Source: Pseudisothecium myosuroides (taxonomy: Eukaryota > Streptophyta > Bryopsida > Hypnales > Lembophyllaceae). Taken from it: 64,000 bases of DNA. Below, piece after piece: positions 12,632 to 23,365 of the stretch (positions are counted from its first letter, which is position 1; each line of letters opens with the position of its first letter). The translations under genes and the position numbers were made by a program. The notes under the pieces were generated by a model, which saw nothing but the letters and a program-made list of their open reading frames with translations, did not search any database and was not told the origin of the DNA. The stretch covers positions 11,842,001-11,906,000 of the forward strand of contig OX637296.1 in the NCBI GenBank assembly GCA_951799445.1, in the 5' to 3' direction.

Positions 12632-12766
12632 GTGAAAACACCCATTCTTGTCCTTGCACCCAATTCCGTCACAATGTACCAATGGTGCACATTTTCCTAG
12701 TAAGAATGTACTCTGTTGGTACATGGTGACGGAATTGGATGCAAGGACAGGAATGGGTGTCTTCAC
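12632..12766. mobile_element. Foldback element with 51-bp arms
   Basis: The left arm 12632-12682 (starting GTGAAAACACCCATTC) and right arm 12716-12766 (ending GAATGGGTGTCTTCAC) are inverted copies differing at about four positions, with a 33-bp spacer. It abuts the right end of the TTAA element. The near-perfect arms suggest a recent origin or conversion between them. Confidence 0.9.
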
Positions 12767-12937
12767 TTTGCATGTGAATTTTGCAATGGTGGGAAATTTT
12801 TCACTCAAAAATTGAAAACACATTTTGCAATACAACATGTGGATTCCTACTCTGAGACCAATCAAAATTTTATTGATTCTTGTTAGCAATTCAAAAAGAA
12901 TTTCGGTGTGGGCAGCTATTTATACACATGAAATGTT

Positions 12938-13420
12938 TTGAGATCGATTGAGGGTGAAAAAAAAACTTTCTACTTCTTGTGTCAAATATTAGACCCAAGT
13001 ACAAAAGAAAATACTCCAATGACTAAAAGTATTGATGTTGGAACTAGAATTGCAGTTACACTTGTTAGACTTGCAACTAGCAATACATTGTCTATAATTG
13101 GTGATCTATATGGTATTGTTGAGAATCCCCTGTATGTAATCATACAAAAGTATTGCAAAGCCATCAGAGATCATTTATTGCCTATAGTGATAGAAAAATT
13201 GACTCCCAATAACATTAAAACGATATTTGTCGAGTTTGAATCTTTAAAGGGTATATTTTACATCATAGGTGCCATAGATGGTTCCTACATACCTATAATA
13301 GTTTACATAACTTGTGCACCATCCAACAAGCATTGGCGAAGAGTCTTTAAGATCATTATGTGCTCCTCTTGCCCAATGCATTATTATTTTAAAGATTCTA
13401 CAACCATTAAAAATAAATAA
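12938..13420 (+). pseudogene. PIF/Harbinger transposase remnant
   Basis: The open frame has no ATG at its left end; the first in-frame ATG is at 13019. It reads like the N-terminal half of plant PIF/HARBI1 transposases: a helix-turn-helix-like block (TRIAVTLVRLATSNTLSIIG), a CKAI motif, then GAIDGSYIPI, which carries the first aspartate of the DDE triad. After this the family pattern is lost and the frame ends. The second D and the E are not seen, so the protein could not be catalytic. The family cuts and pastes DNA with a 3-bp target. It is the only recognisable transposase relic in the window and could once have mobilised some of the small elements here, but no matching ends were found beside it. 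Confidence 0.8.
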
Positions 13421-13734
13421 ATAAATAAATAATATATGTATATATTTGTATATGTATAGATCCGTGCCATTTTGAAATAGCAAATTACTAAACTATGGTT
13501 AAAGGCCCAAAGTTCAAATTGCAATAAAATATTTAATTTTAATTTTTTTTCAAGATTTTAAATTGGAATAGGAGCTAGATTTTATAAGCTTCATTTCATT
13601 AATTGAGCTCAATTTCAGAAAATATCATTTTCTTGGCTAAAATTCATATTAATAGCAAGGAAGTTCAAGTTTCTTAGTGGATACAATAAGGTCATGTTCT
13701 TTCTAGATGAAAGACTTTCAAAGAATGGGACCAT

Positions 13735-14718
13735 TTAACCCCTCGTTGCCTAAGGCCTATTTGAGTTCAAAAAACATCACTGCTTTTGAAGTCCTATAGA
13801 TCTAAATGACACTAAGTTACAAAAATCTCAACTGTACAATTTTGTAGTGTATATGTTGTAGATGACATGAATCAAATTTGGAGTCATTTGGCCACGTAGA
13901 TTGCAAGATTATAATGTTTTAGTGTTAAAAAAGGATGCTGAAATTTTGCTAGCAACACATTTGGAGGTGAAATTTGATTTCTAAATTTTTTACACAAATG
14001 AAAAAACTTTAAACTAAAAAGTGATTCAAAACCAGCATACAAAGACATTGGTGAAATAAAATATCATTGAATTGACTCATTGTGTCTGCAAAATGGCTTG
14101 CAAATGTGAAAAAAATAGCAAGAAAAGTTGCAAAAAACACATCTACGGATGAACCTCCTTTTACTAAAATGCTTCTCAGTCTCTCATAACTTCTTGGATT
14201 GATATAAAATTTTAGCCACATAAACTAGACTAGTATGTGCAACTTCTCCAAATTTTTTTATTGGAAACGGAGACTGTATGAAGAAGAAACAAGCCGCCGA
14301 AGTTCATTGTAATCCACAAATGTCGGGATTTTGAACTTCGAATTGCTCCCAAACATTCAAAACAACTTGGATTGACATAAAAATTTTACCACAATAACTA
14401 GACTTCAAGGGGATCATAACCCAATAAATTTTTATTGAAAAAAAACTTTGGATGAAGGAGACACAAGCCCTCGAAGTTGCAGCCTTCAAATGCAGTTTGG
14501 TGAACTCAAATTGAACCTGTGAACTTCGATTGGCTTCCAAGAAATCAGTACATCTTGGATTGATTTGAAAATTTTACTGCGTAAACTAGACAAGAGATTG
14601 CAAATTCCCCAAGGAGTTTTATTAAATTTGGACATTGAATGCAAAAGTTATAGCACTTTGAATTGGACTTGAAACTATGTGAGGACACTTTTGGTCCCCT
14701 CAGGCGATGAGGGATTAA
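13735..14718 (+). mobile_element. TTAA-type MITE, divergent C type, with internal triplication
   Basis: A 984-bp element with ends TTAACCCCTCGTTGCCTAAGG and TCAGGCGATGAGGGATTAA (TTAA at 13735-13738 and 14715-14718). Only the TTAA and CCC starts match the A and B types. Inside are three degenerate tandem units of about 180 bp, each starting CTTGGATTGA (14191, 14366, 14553) followed by a CTAGAC block. Confidence 0.85.
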
Positions 14719-14732
14719 GCGCCTTGGCATTA

Positions 14733-15106
14733 GGAGTAGTCACACCTTCTTCACCACAATTGCAATTCTCAAAGAATGTACACGTGGCGTTTTCTCGTTG
14801 GCAATTCGTAGTAGGCGGAGCTCCAATTCTTCAAGAATTCTTCAAGAATTCAAGAGTGTCGTTTTTCCTCCTCCGAAGGTGAAGAAACATTCTTGAAGAA
14901 TTTTTTTAGTTTCATTGGTTGTGCGTGGCTTTCGAAGCTCCCATCCAATTTTGCAGGTAATACATTCTCTGAGAATTGCTTCAAACAGCAAAAAAAGGGT
15001 GTCACACCTTCTTCACGTGGAACGACTCGCCATTGGGTCCTCTTTTCTCTCGCTTATTTCTCCGACTTCATAGATTTATGTTTCTCGGAGAAGGTGTGAC
15101 TACCCC
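14733..15106. mobile_element. MITE with GGRGTAGTCACACCTTCT ends
   Basis: The left end GGAGTAGTCACACCTTCTTC (14733) is inverted as GAGAAGGTGTGACTACCCC (15088-15106). The TIR word TCACACCTTCTTCAC is repeated a third time at 15002. Inside is a run of TTCTTCAAGAATTC palindromes at 14825-14860, answered by ATTCTTGAAGAATT near 14889. Confidence 0.75.
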
Positions 15107-15557
15107 TACTGTGACCATTTGAGAATACTATCGTGACCGTTTGAGATGAGTAAGATGACCATTGTAGATTCACTTTTTGCAAGTTTTGGAGGGGGGGAAG
15201 GTGTTGTCCCAAAGTGTTCATGAAAGTGAAGAAATTGCCCATTATTGAAAGCCCTTTTTTGTTTGGTGGGAGACAAGCCATTGCCAAAAGTGGTATTCAT
15301 GTGTTGGAGACAGTTATTGGTCAATGCTGCCAAAGAACAAAACTTCTATTTCCTCACACGGCCATAGAATGCATGCGTGCCCCATTCAAGACCACGGTGA
15401 CCAGCCCCTCCTTGAAGTCGTACCCTAGAACCTGGATTGCTTGTATATCATTTCAAATTCCAAGCCACCTGGCCTCCAGTGATTGGCGCAAAGAGTGTGA
15501 ATCATATCCAGTCAGTAGTACGAGCTCATGAGTCATGAATGAGTTACGAGGTGATTG
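15107..15557. other. Spacer without identified gene
   Basis: Begins with three imperfect GTGACCRTTTGAGA-type repeats at about 15111-15165. Short open frames are present on both strands, none recognisable. Confidence 0.45.
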
Positions 15558-15625
15558 AAATTCTGACACACGTTTCGTTTCATTTGTGTCAAAAAAAAAA
15601 AAAAAAAAAAAAAATTCTGACACAC
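15558..15625 (+). mobile_element. Tiny poly(A) retroposon with target-site duplication
   Basis: The sequence ATTCTGACACAC occurs at 15560-15571 and again at 15614-15625. Between them lie about 19 bp (GTTTCGTTTCATTTGTGTC) and a run of about 24 A (15591-15614). A poly(A) tail flanked by a 12-bp direct repeat is the signature of target-primed reverse transcription, here leaving a severely 5'-truncated insert. Confidence 0.75.
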
Positions 15626-15694
15626 TCAAATTCCTCGTCACTTGTGCGCCTCCACGGCACATTTTGGAGAATTGTGTCCTTTGAGAACTGTGTC

Positions 15695-16440
15695 GTTTGA
15701 CATCCCTTCATTTGAGGTAAGGTAACCACACCTTGAATCGACCACTCTTGAAAATCAACCCTAAGGTAGAAGCACCAGTAACCGATCATTTAAGCAATTT
15801 TGGAGCAGATTGTATGAGGTGTAGTATGAGGTGATGGAAATTTTTCCCATGTAGGAAGATAAGAAATATGGGGATAGCAAAAAAATTTAGAATTTTATTC
15901 CCAAAATTGAAATTACTGTGAATTTTGGGAACCAAAAAAGTGCATTTCACCAATAGCAAATGTCTAGAGGCTTTCAATTCCAATCATAGACAAACTACTT
16001 TCTTGCTCACTACTTTGGGGGCATGTGTCATGACCTTATTAGTCCCTACCTTGAAAAGGACAAAAAGTATGCATTCCAAACTTGAGTTCCAACCTTGGTT
16101 GGAAATGGCGCACCCTACATGTTGGGTACTGGGCGTGATCTGTTACTGGTGCTTCTACCTTACTTTTGAAGGAAAACTGAACATGGAAGATATCCAAAAT
16201 TTTGAGCATTAGAAGGACAAGTGTAAGGTGGAGTTGAGGATCATTTTTTAATAATGAATATCTCTATTTACGGTATAAAGTAGATATGCCTATTACCAAC
16301 CTAATTTGCAATTTGAATATCTTAGGGACAATTCTAAGAAGGGCACATTTTTTTTGTAGGTGTGCGCTTGTTCCACAAATGAAATCTTAGTAGAATTATA
16401 ATTTTTTGATTAAAATTGTAATTTCTGTGAATTTCTATAC
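15695..16440 (+). repeat. Dispersed repeat family G, copy 1
   Basis: The segment from CCCTTCATTTGAGGTAAGG (about 15704) through GATATCCAAAATTTTGAGC (about 16190) recurs in pieces at 17707-17815, 18440-18572 and 23110-23365. Shared landmarks are TGGAAATTTTTCCCATGTAG and GATATCCAAAATGGTGAGC. It is probably an old duplicated block later broken by MITE insertions. No protein was recognised. Confidence 0.65.
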
Positions 16441-16716
16441 ATTAGGAAAAATTTCAGCCCTCAAGAAGGCCGCGAGTCTTGCACCCCCCCCCGGTGCATT
16501 TAGGGGAAAAAAGAAAAAGAAAATTAATTTTTTTTTTAAAAATAAAAAAATGACGTGGCACTACTGGTGCCACGTCAGCACTTCTGTGCCACGTCAGCTT
16601 GGAAAAAATTCAAAATTCAAAAAAAAATTTAATATTTTTTTTTCCTGTAATTGCACATCGGGGGTCCCGAAAATCAAATACTAACGGCCTTCTTGAGGGC
16701 TGAAATTTTTTCTAAT
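16440..16716. mobile_element. MITE family C, copy 1 (CATTAG ends)
   Basis: A 277-bp element with inverted ends of about 33 bp: the left end starts CATTAGGAAAAATTTCAGCC and the right end finishes AAATTTTTTCTAATG. Inside are one GACGTGGC (16552) and two GCCACGTC (16569, 16588), the ACGT-core motif bound by plant bZIP factors. Related copies lie at 35976-36334 and 57258-58530. Confidence 0.9.
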
Positions 16717-17425
16717 GAGTAGTTTGCCCTGAAATTACAAAATTGCCCAAAGAGTGGAGTCATAAACGTCTCATAAACAACCTATCACCACCTTTCTATG
16801 CATCTAATGGCACTTAAGTATTTACCAAGAAAAGATTGGCACAATATCCCTTGTTGGCGTTGATGCACTGATTTTGTCAAAAAATGAATGGATTTGGATG
16901 TTTTTCTAGATGGAATTGGAGCCAAATACAGAATGATGGAATTGGACAGTGAAAAGAACTGGGTTGGTCTACCTTACTAAGGAGGTGGTGACCTTACAAG
17001 TGGTCAATTTTGGGTACATTTTATTTTATTTTAACTTCTTCTCTATGGCACGTTTTGATACTATTAGTAAACAATTTGCAATGTTGGCGCTATTGGTCCA
17101 AAGTGTAGGCATGTGGCAACCCTATAGAGGCCCCATTCTTTTTTAATGAATAGCAAGCTTCTTGTGTCATTTGGGATAATTGATACCAACACTTAGGATT
17201 ATTCATCATCACCTCCACAAACCTATTTGAAGTAATGATTCTCAATTTGCAACTATGTGCCTACACACTTGCTTCAAATGTAAAAAAAATTGTATTTGTA
17301 GTTCAAGAACATTTCCAAGATGCTGATTATGAGAGTTCTTGTATTTGTATTGTTATAGTTGATGGCATTGAAGACGTCAAAATCAAGTTATACGAAGTTT
17401 GAGAACTGTGTCGGCATTGAGAACT
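16717..17425. other. Non-coding region with repeat fragments
   Basis: Contains a block around 17088-17165 (CTATTGGTCCAAAGTGTAGG and the following bases) that matches the arms of the foldback element at 19700-19968. No gene was seen. Confidence 0.5.
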
Positions 17426-17702
17426 CAGGACGTTAAACCCGTCTCACAAAGTGGGCCCCATAGGGTAAAAACGCAGGAATTTTATCCCGGAGAAAAACGC
17501 AGGAATTTTTTTATTTTTCACAATTTTTTCTTTTGCAAATTTTGAATTCATATTTGCAATCAGAGACCCCAAATTACCTAGGAGAGGTCTAGAACATACC
17601 CTAGAGATGGCACAAAATAGGGGGCAAGATTTTATTTTTATCCCCGTGAACTTGCGTTTTCACCTTGCTAGTCCCACTTCGTAGGACGGATTTAACGTCC
17701 TG
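17426..17702. mobile_element. MITE with CAGGACGTTAAAYCCGTC ends
   Basis: Left end CAGGACGTTAAACCCGTC and right end GACGGATTTAACGTCCTG, inverted repeats of about 30 bp with few mismatches, total 277 bp. It interrupts repeat family G: the flanking GAGAACTGTGTCG and GACAACCCTTCATTTG are nearly contiguous at 15679-15714, so copy 1 of that repeat approximates the empty site. A dinucleotide CT borders both ends. Confidence 0.85.
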
Positions 17703-17831
17703 CTTTGACAACCCTTCATTTGAGGTAAGGTAACCACTCTTGAAAATCAACCCCTACTTTTGAAGGGAAATTGAACAAGGAGGATATCCAAAATGGTGAG
17801 CATTAGAAGCTTGCAATCCATTTCCAACCAC

Positions 17832-18081
17832 TTAACCCCTGAACATCACAAAGGACGTTTTCCACATGGCGTTTCTTGCAAGACTGGATTCATCAAACCT
17901 TATAACGTTTGCATCCGTACAATGGATTTTCCAAAAAATAGCAAATTTGCACTTGTCATATTGTTGGTCACAAAGTTCTTCATTGAAAAATGCAACAACC
18001 AACCCAAATTCAAGTTATGCTGCTTTTTCTAAAAAGGTCCTCCATTTAAGAACTGTTTGGTTTGTAACGCTTAGGGGTTAA
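17832..18081 (+). mobile_element. Short TTAA-type element (250 bp)
   Basis: Left end TTAACCCCTGAACATCAC, right end GTAACGCTTAGGGGTTAA, TTAA at 17832-17835 and 18078-18081. It shares only the termini with the 0.9-kb copies and is probably an internally deleted or independently derived passenger. It sits within the second copy of repeat family G. Confidence 0.8.
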
Positions 18082-18572
18082 GGAATTAAGCGTATTTGGA
18101 CTGCAGATTTCTTGATTGTAGAAATTTTCCCGTATGTGAAAAGAGAGTTTGGAAGGATTCCAAAAAAATAGAATTTTTTTTTTCTCAAAATATAATAACT
18201 TTGAATATTTTAGCTAAAGATATACAGCTGGCCTATACTAGTCATATAGACCTTCTTATTTCTAACCACAGGCTAAATTTTTTTTTACCAAGGATTGGTT
18301 GTAATATTGAAAAACTTGTAGCCAATCATAATGCGCTACAACTGCGCCAGGACTTGCACCATAATTGATCACTATTCATCTCCTCGTGTGTGGAAATATA
18401 GCAACCTATACCACCATAATGGGGAGGGGGGTAGAAATGGGTCCCCTATCTTAGAACGACAAGTGTTAGGTGGAATTGAGGGTCATTTTGGATATGCGAA
18501 CAACTCTATTTATGGTACTATGGAGGTGGCCTTATAAGTGGATACATTTTCTTTTGTTTTAACTTCTTCTCT
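18082..18572 (+). repeat. Remains of repeat family G, copy 2
   Basis: Matches parts of 15790-17045, for example GACAAGTGTTAGGTGGAATTG (about 18459) and the TAACTTCTTCTCT block (about 18560). It is interrupted by the TTAA element to its left. No gene was found. Confidence 0.55.
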
Positions 18573-18708
18573 AAGGTAGTTTGCTCTTAAAGCGACTTAA
18601 GCCTATCTAACTCATCATTGATAGTAATAGATGTTTCAAGCAACATATCACTCATTCCTAGATAATGGTTGCATTTTAAACATGGTCACTTTTAGAACAG
18701 ACTACCTT
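18573..18708. mobile_element. MITE family F (AAGGTAGT ends), copy 1
   Basis: 136 bp. The left end AAGGTAGTTTGCTCTTAAAG is inverted as CTTTTAGAACAGACTACCTT. An inverted copy lies at about 38933-39062, immediately beyond the 3' end of the eIF4A gene. Confidence 0.85.
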
Positions 18709-19699
18709 ATGACATGTTTTACTATTGGTATCATTTCTTAATGTGCATCAAATGGATTTTGGCATCCCTTGCATGACACTCAGTTAGCCTCCTAGACCTT
18801 GGGTCTTTGGAAAATTGTAACTAATTCACAATGCTTCTATAATTAAAGAACCAATTGCATTTTGATTCATAGTCCTTCACCAATGTGCGAAATTTGTTGC
18901 TCATTTTCTAGAGCATATTGGTTATGCCACAGAGCTTATTCATGCGATTTTAGGTGTAATTATCAATTAACTACATCTCAAATTAATACAAATAAAAGCA
19001 CTAGAGCTCTATTGCTCTCTAAGCTACCAATGGTACCCAACTAAAGGTCTTCTGGCCTTGTTTTGAATGCAAAGACTTTAGCAATGAAAATTTCAGATCA
19101 ATATTGTATAAAAATATTCTCATTTGGCAAATGGGGGACACAACAAATTGCAATATGAAATTCAAAATGAGAACATAAGTATCCAATAGAAGACAACACA
19201 AAATAAGGATCTATTGAAGATGGATAAAATAAAAGTCACTATCAGATACTAATCATATGCATTACCTAGGACGTAAGGCTCTTGCACATTTCTAAGTTTG
19301 TCCAAATGCAAATATGCATCAGTGTCTGTCAAGAAGAACTAAAACAATCTCTACCTAAATTTGCTAAATTTTAAAGATAATCTAAAGATATGTCGTATAT
19401 GTAAACCATATCTATACCCAACCATGATGTTAGGCATCTCTTGATCTTACTTGCTAAGAATCACATGATTTTTTGATCTACTAAATTTAGATATGAAGTA
19501 TGTCCAAATGCAAATATGAAGACTTTCATAATCAGCATCTTCGAAAAGTCCTTGAACTACATATAATTTTTTTTACCAATTCAAAAAACATTTGGAGCAA
19601 GTGTATAGGCAAGTTGTTGTAAAATAAGAATCAAAACTTCATATAGGTTTGTGGAAGTAATGAATAATCCCACATGACACAAGAGCTTACTATTCATTA
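18709..19699. other. AT-rich intergenic region
   Basis: No gene, RNA or clear repeat boundary was seen. Scattered short words match 17080-17350, so part may be old duplicated material. Confidence 0.45.
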
Positions 19700-19838
19700 G
19701 AAAAAAATGGCACCTCTACAAGGCTGCTAGACTCTGGACCAATAGTGTCAATAGTGCAAATAAAAAATATTAAAAAAATAATTAACAACCAAATTTTGAC
19801 CTTGGGTGCCACTTCATAATCTAATTTTAATATTTTTA

Positions 19839-19895
<57 letters not shown>

Positions 19896-19968
19896 TTTTA
19901 AATTTTATTTGCATTGCTGATACTATTGGTCTAAAGTGTAGCAACCTTGTAGAGGCCCCATTTTTTTG
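19700..19968. mobile_element. Foldback element with (AT)n core
   Basis: Arms of about 66-69 bp at 19700-19768 and 19903-19968 are inverted copies; landmarks are GGACCAATAGTGTC and GATACTATTGGTCT. Between them is a pure (AT)n run at 19845-19892. A single arm is also found near 17088-17140. Confidence 0.85.
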
Positions 19969-21850
19969 TTGCAATGTGAGCATATCTGAGGTAACTTTGT
20001 CAATTGTAAATACTACTTAATAACTATTGTCACTTATGTTGAGGAAAAACAATACAACAAGACAGATGAATAGAACATAATGAATAAGTTAGATCCTAGT
20101 TATAGCCTATTCCCATATGTTATAGAAAGAAGACTATAAATTTACCAAAAATAAAATTTAAACATGCCCTAAGGATTAGAAACAAAGTCCCCTCTTTTAA
20201 ATAAAAAGAATTAAGGTCACTTTGAGAAATAAGCTTATGCAAATGTAAAATTTGGATCTCCATAGACATGCCCTTCAAGGGTACTTCCCATATGTGCGCA
20301 TATAAAGCAGATTGCACATCGTCAATATTAGTTTGAGCAACTATTGTAGGAGACATGCATCCTTGTGGAAGTAAGGTTAAGATAGGCACCATCAATAGGA
20401 GAATTATGCAAAACAACATTCTGCCCTAGAAGAATCCATTGTAATGTCAAAAACAAGAACCAAAGATTTGTAGATGTGACAATAATACTAATTAAAGAGT
20501 CCCTTTTATACACTACTTGTTTACTAAAATGCTTTAACATGAACTATTTAATCACCAAATAGGTTTCAATTGGGATAAACAAGTATTGCATAGATATTCT
20601 TTACATGAAATTTTAAGAACACAAAAAATTAGTAAAAAATACTATTGAACAAAATCACTGCAATTGTTGATATCCTAAATAAGACCTACGTTTTTATCAC
20701 ATAATAAAAAAATATTTGCGGTTTCACTCTTTCCAGTTAAACAAATTAAAAAACTTTGTAACCTAGGATCTTAGTTCTATGAACTTTAAACTCCATAGAT
20801 TGAAAAAGAAAAAAATTCTACAATTCATCTCCAAATACAATCCATAAGAAGTTAAGTACAATTACATATAACAATTCCTATAGAGCAACTGTCCACAAGG
20901 ATTTGCCATCACCAACATATATCTTTTTTGGTTTCTTCTTACCCAAATTTACAAATGGAGAAAAAAATCTAATTGTGTGACTTTGAAATTCCATTATTTT
21001 CATCTTGGCTTCATTCCACCAACTTTCATTTTCGTCATGGCTTCAATTTTAATCATGACACCTCAAAGGCAACCTATAGTCCCAAAGTAGATCCTATATA
21101 TGGCCACACATAAATTCCAAAGGCCACTTCAAAAATTGTTTAAATCAGTTCCTACCTAAAGATCATCATTCTTTGGAATTTGAGAAGAGTTATTATTTAT
21201 AAATTATGAAAATTGTTAGCTTATGTTGAATATCAAGAGAAAAATCCATTTTTTTTAATACATGTTTATTTCTATCAAGATAAAGAATTTCCAAAATACT
21301 CATAGTAAATGTATCCAAAATCAACCCTAAGTTCATAGCAATAGAAGTTGCAAGTTTTAGGCAAGAATCTTTACTATAGGTTTTAATAAACCATCACTAT
21401 TTAGGCATAGACACTCTAGCCTAGGAAACACTCTTTGTAAATCCTAAAGGGATGCTATTGCCAAAAAAATAGTTGATGGATGACTTTCAAGATTAATGTA
21501 GAAATGAAGAATACACCTCTTTGTCCATAAATTAAATCATTTTTGACAAAGTACCTTGGTAATAGGTCTTATCTTTTTTGGATGAGATGAGTGGTTTTCA
21601 TATTAGAAATAATTTTTTCTTGATATAATCTTACTTGCACATTTTTATTTTAGAGAAGATTCCAAAGTACTAAAACACATTATTTGCATATCATACAAAT
21701 GCATTATGGATTTCATAGTTTTGCACATAGGATGAATAAAATTGTTGGAAGTCTTTGAAGTATTATATATTGTCATGCTCATTAAAATCTAAAATATGTA
21801 CTTGTGAGCTAAATTAACTCCTTTTCATATCAATGTCAAAAAGTTTCTCA
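19969..21850. other. Gene-free AT-rich region
   Basis: About 1.9 kb with no coding signature, no tRNA-like fold and no repeat pair that I could match elsewhere in the window. Confidence 0.5.
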
Positions 21851-21852
21851 CA

Positions 21853-21880
21853 TTAACCCCTAGGCACTCCAAAGACCACA
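21853..21880 (+). mobile_element. Solitary TTAACCCC end
   Basis: TTAACCCCTAGGCACTCC looks like a left terminus of the TTAA family, but no matching GGGGTTAA right end follows within several kb. It is a truncated element or a chance match. Confidence 0.35.
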
Positions 21881-21929
21881 TTCTAGACGATGAACAGAGT
21901 GCTTCAGAGTCATGTTCGACGGGAAAGTG

Positions 21930-22260
21930 CCCCCCCATTGCGTCAATACTGCGTCAGTACTGACACAGTGGCCCTACTACGTAGTATAAATGCAGTACTA
22001 AATGTGTAGCTTTTCAATACTTTAAAAATGAGGTCTTCTTGCAGTATCAACGCAGTACAGAATGTGTAGCTATTCAGTTTTGAAAAATAGGGATTGTTGC
22101 AATATTGCAACAACTGCAATTGTTGCAATACTGATTTCACTAAGAATGCCGCATTAATATTAGTAAGTAAGATTTGTTTAAAAAATATATTGCAACAAAT
22201 TTTGTACTAGTACCAAATCTGTATTGAAACAATATTGCAACAATACAAAATGACCAGTAA
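21930..22260. repeat. Degenerate short repeats (GCAGTAC / GCAACAATA words)
   Basis: Two imperfect units share GCAGTACWRAATGTGTAGC (at about 21991 and 22051), followed by several inverted TTGCAATA/TATTGCAA words. No gene was seen. Confidence 0.5.
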
Positions 22261-22554
22261 TTCTAATCCTTCTAGGTCCTTCCAACCAATAATTGGCTTT
22301 TATTTTTGTTGAATTGAAGTCAATTGTATTATGTTGTTCAATACATTAATGTGTTTCATTTATATGCAATTACAAAAATGGAACAACGTCTAGGCACCAA
22401 TTGCTCTTTTCAATACATTTTACGGGTTCAGAATAAAATGAATGCTCAGTATGCTGCTGCAAATTGATCTACATTGCACATTTTAAACTCTTGAATCTGA
22501 ATAAGACAAGTATTATTTCCCAAGTTTTAATTCCAAAATATTTTTTACATGTCC

Positions 22555-22861
22555 CATAACATTCAGTAGCCTGAAGAGAGGCTGCCTTTCCCTCTCTTCA
22601 GGTATCATCCACAAACTTCATCATGATGAAAAAAATTAAATTAAATTTTCTGACATGGCTAGCCCCCACATCGACTTATGTGCACTAAATTGAGCCTCTC
22701 TTTCATAAACTCTCTGACAAATTCAGCCAAGTGTCCTCTTAGCTACTGATGGGTGTGGAATATTCCACACTCTTTCATCCGGCTAGATGAAAGAGTGTGG
22801 AATATTCCACACTCTTCAATTGGAGGGAGGGCAGGCCTGCTGAGTGCTACTGAATGTTATG
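22555..22861. mobile_element. Inverted-repeat element with nested palindromes
   Basis: A perfect 16-bp inverted repeat, CATAACATTCAGTAGC at 22555 and its complement ending at 22861, encloses 307 bp. Inside is a perfect 27-bp inverted repeat (22753-22779 with 22786-22812, 6-bp loop) whose arms each contain the self-complementary 18-mer GTGTGGAATATTCCACAC. A further hairpin, CCTGAAGAGAGG with CCTCTCTTCAGG, lies at about 22571-22604. Confidence 0.9.
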
Positions 22862-23109
22862 CCATTTCTAATACCTATTTCTAATTCTTATTTTTGTTCA
22901 ATGTGCTTATAAATTATCTTTCTTCTTCTTGTCATCACGTTGTCCACGATATATAATATTTTACAATCCACATTATACGGTAAAACATCAAACTAGTATT
23001 GCTTTTCTACCTGTAAACATTAATTAAATAATGCGGTAGTGAGAAGAATTTTTTTTTCTCATGTACTGCAAACATAGAAGTTTACTTCTCTAGCTCCATG
23101 GTACAAGCT

Positions 23110-23365
23110 CCAGTAGTCAATCATAATTTAAGCAATTTTGGAGTACTGAGTAGATTGTGTGCAGTAAGAGTTGGTGGAAATTTTTCCCATGTAGGATAAT
23201 AGGAAATAGGGGGATTGCAAATGCATTAGAATTATATTCTCAAAATTGAAACTACTATGGATTTTGGGAGCAAAAAGTTCTCTTCACTAGTACCCTATCC
23301 CTAGACTCTTCCAATTCCAATCATTCAACAACTATTTTTCCGCTTACTATTTCCTACTTGGATGA
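23110..23365 (+). repeat. Dispersed repeat family G, copy 3
   Basis: Parallels 15779-16014 through TGGAAATTTTTCCCATGTAG, the AAAATTGAAAYTACT block and TTCCAATTCCAATCAT. Identity is moderate, so this is an old duplication. Confidence 0.7.
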
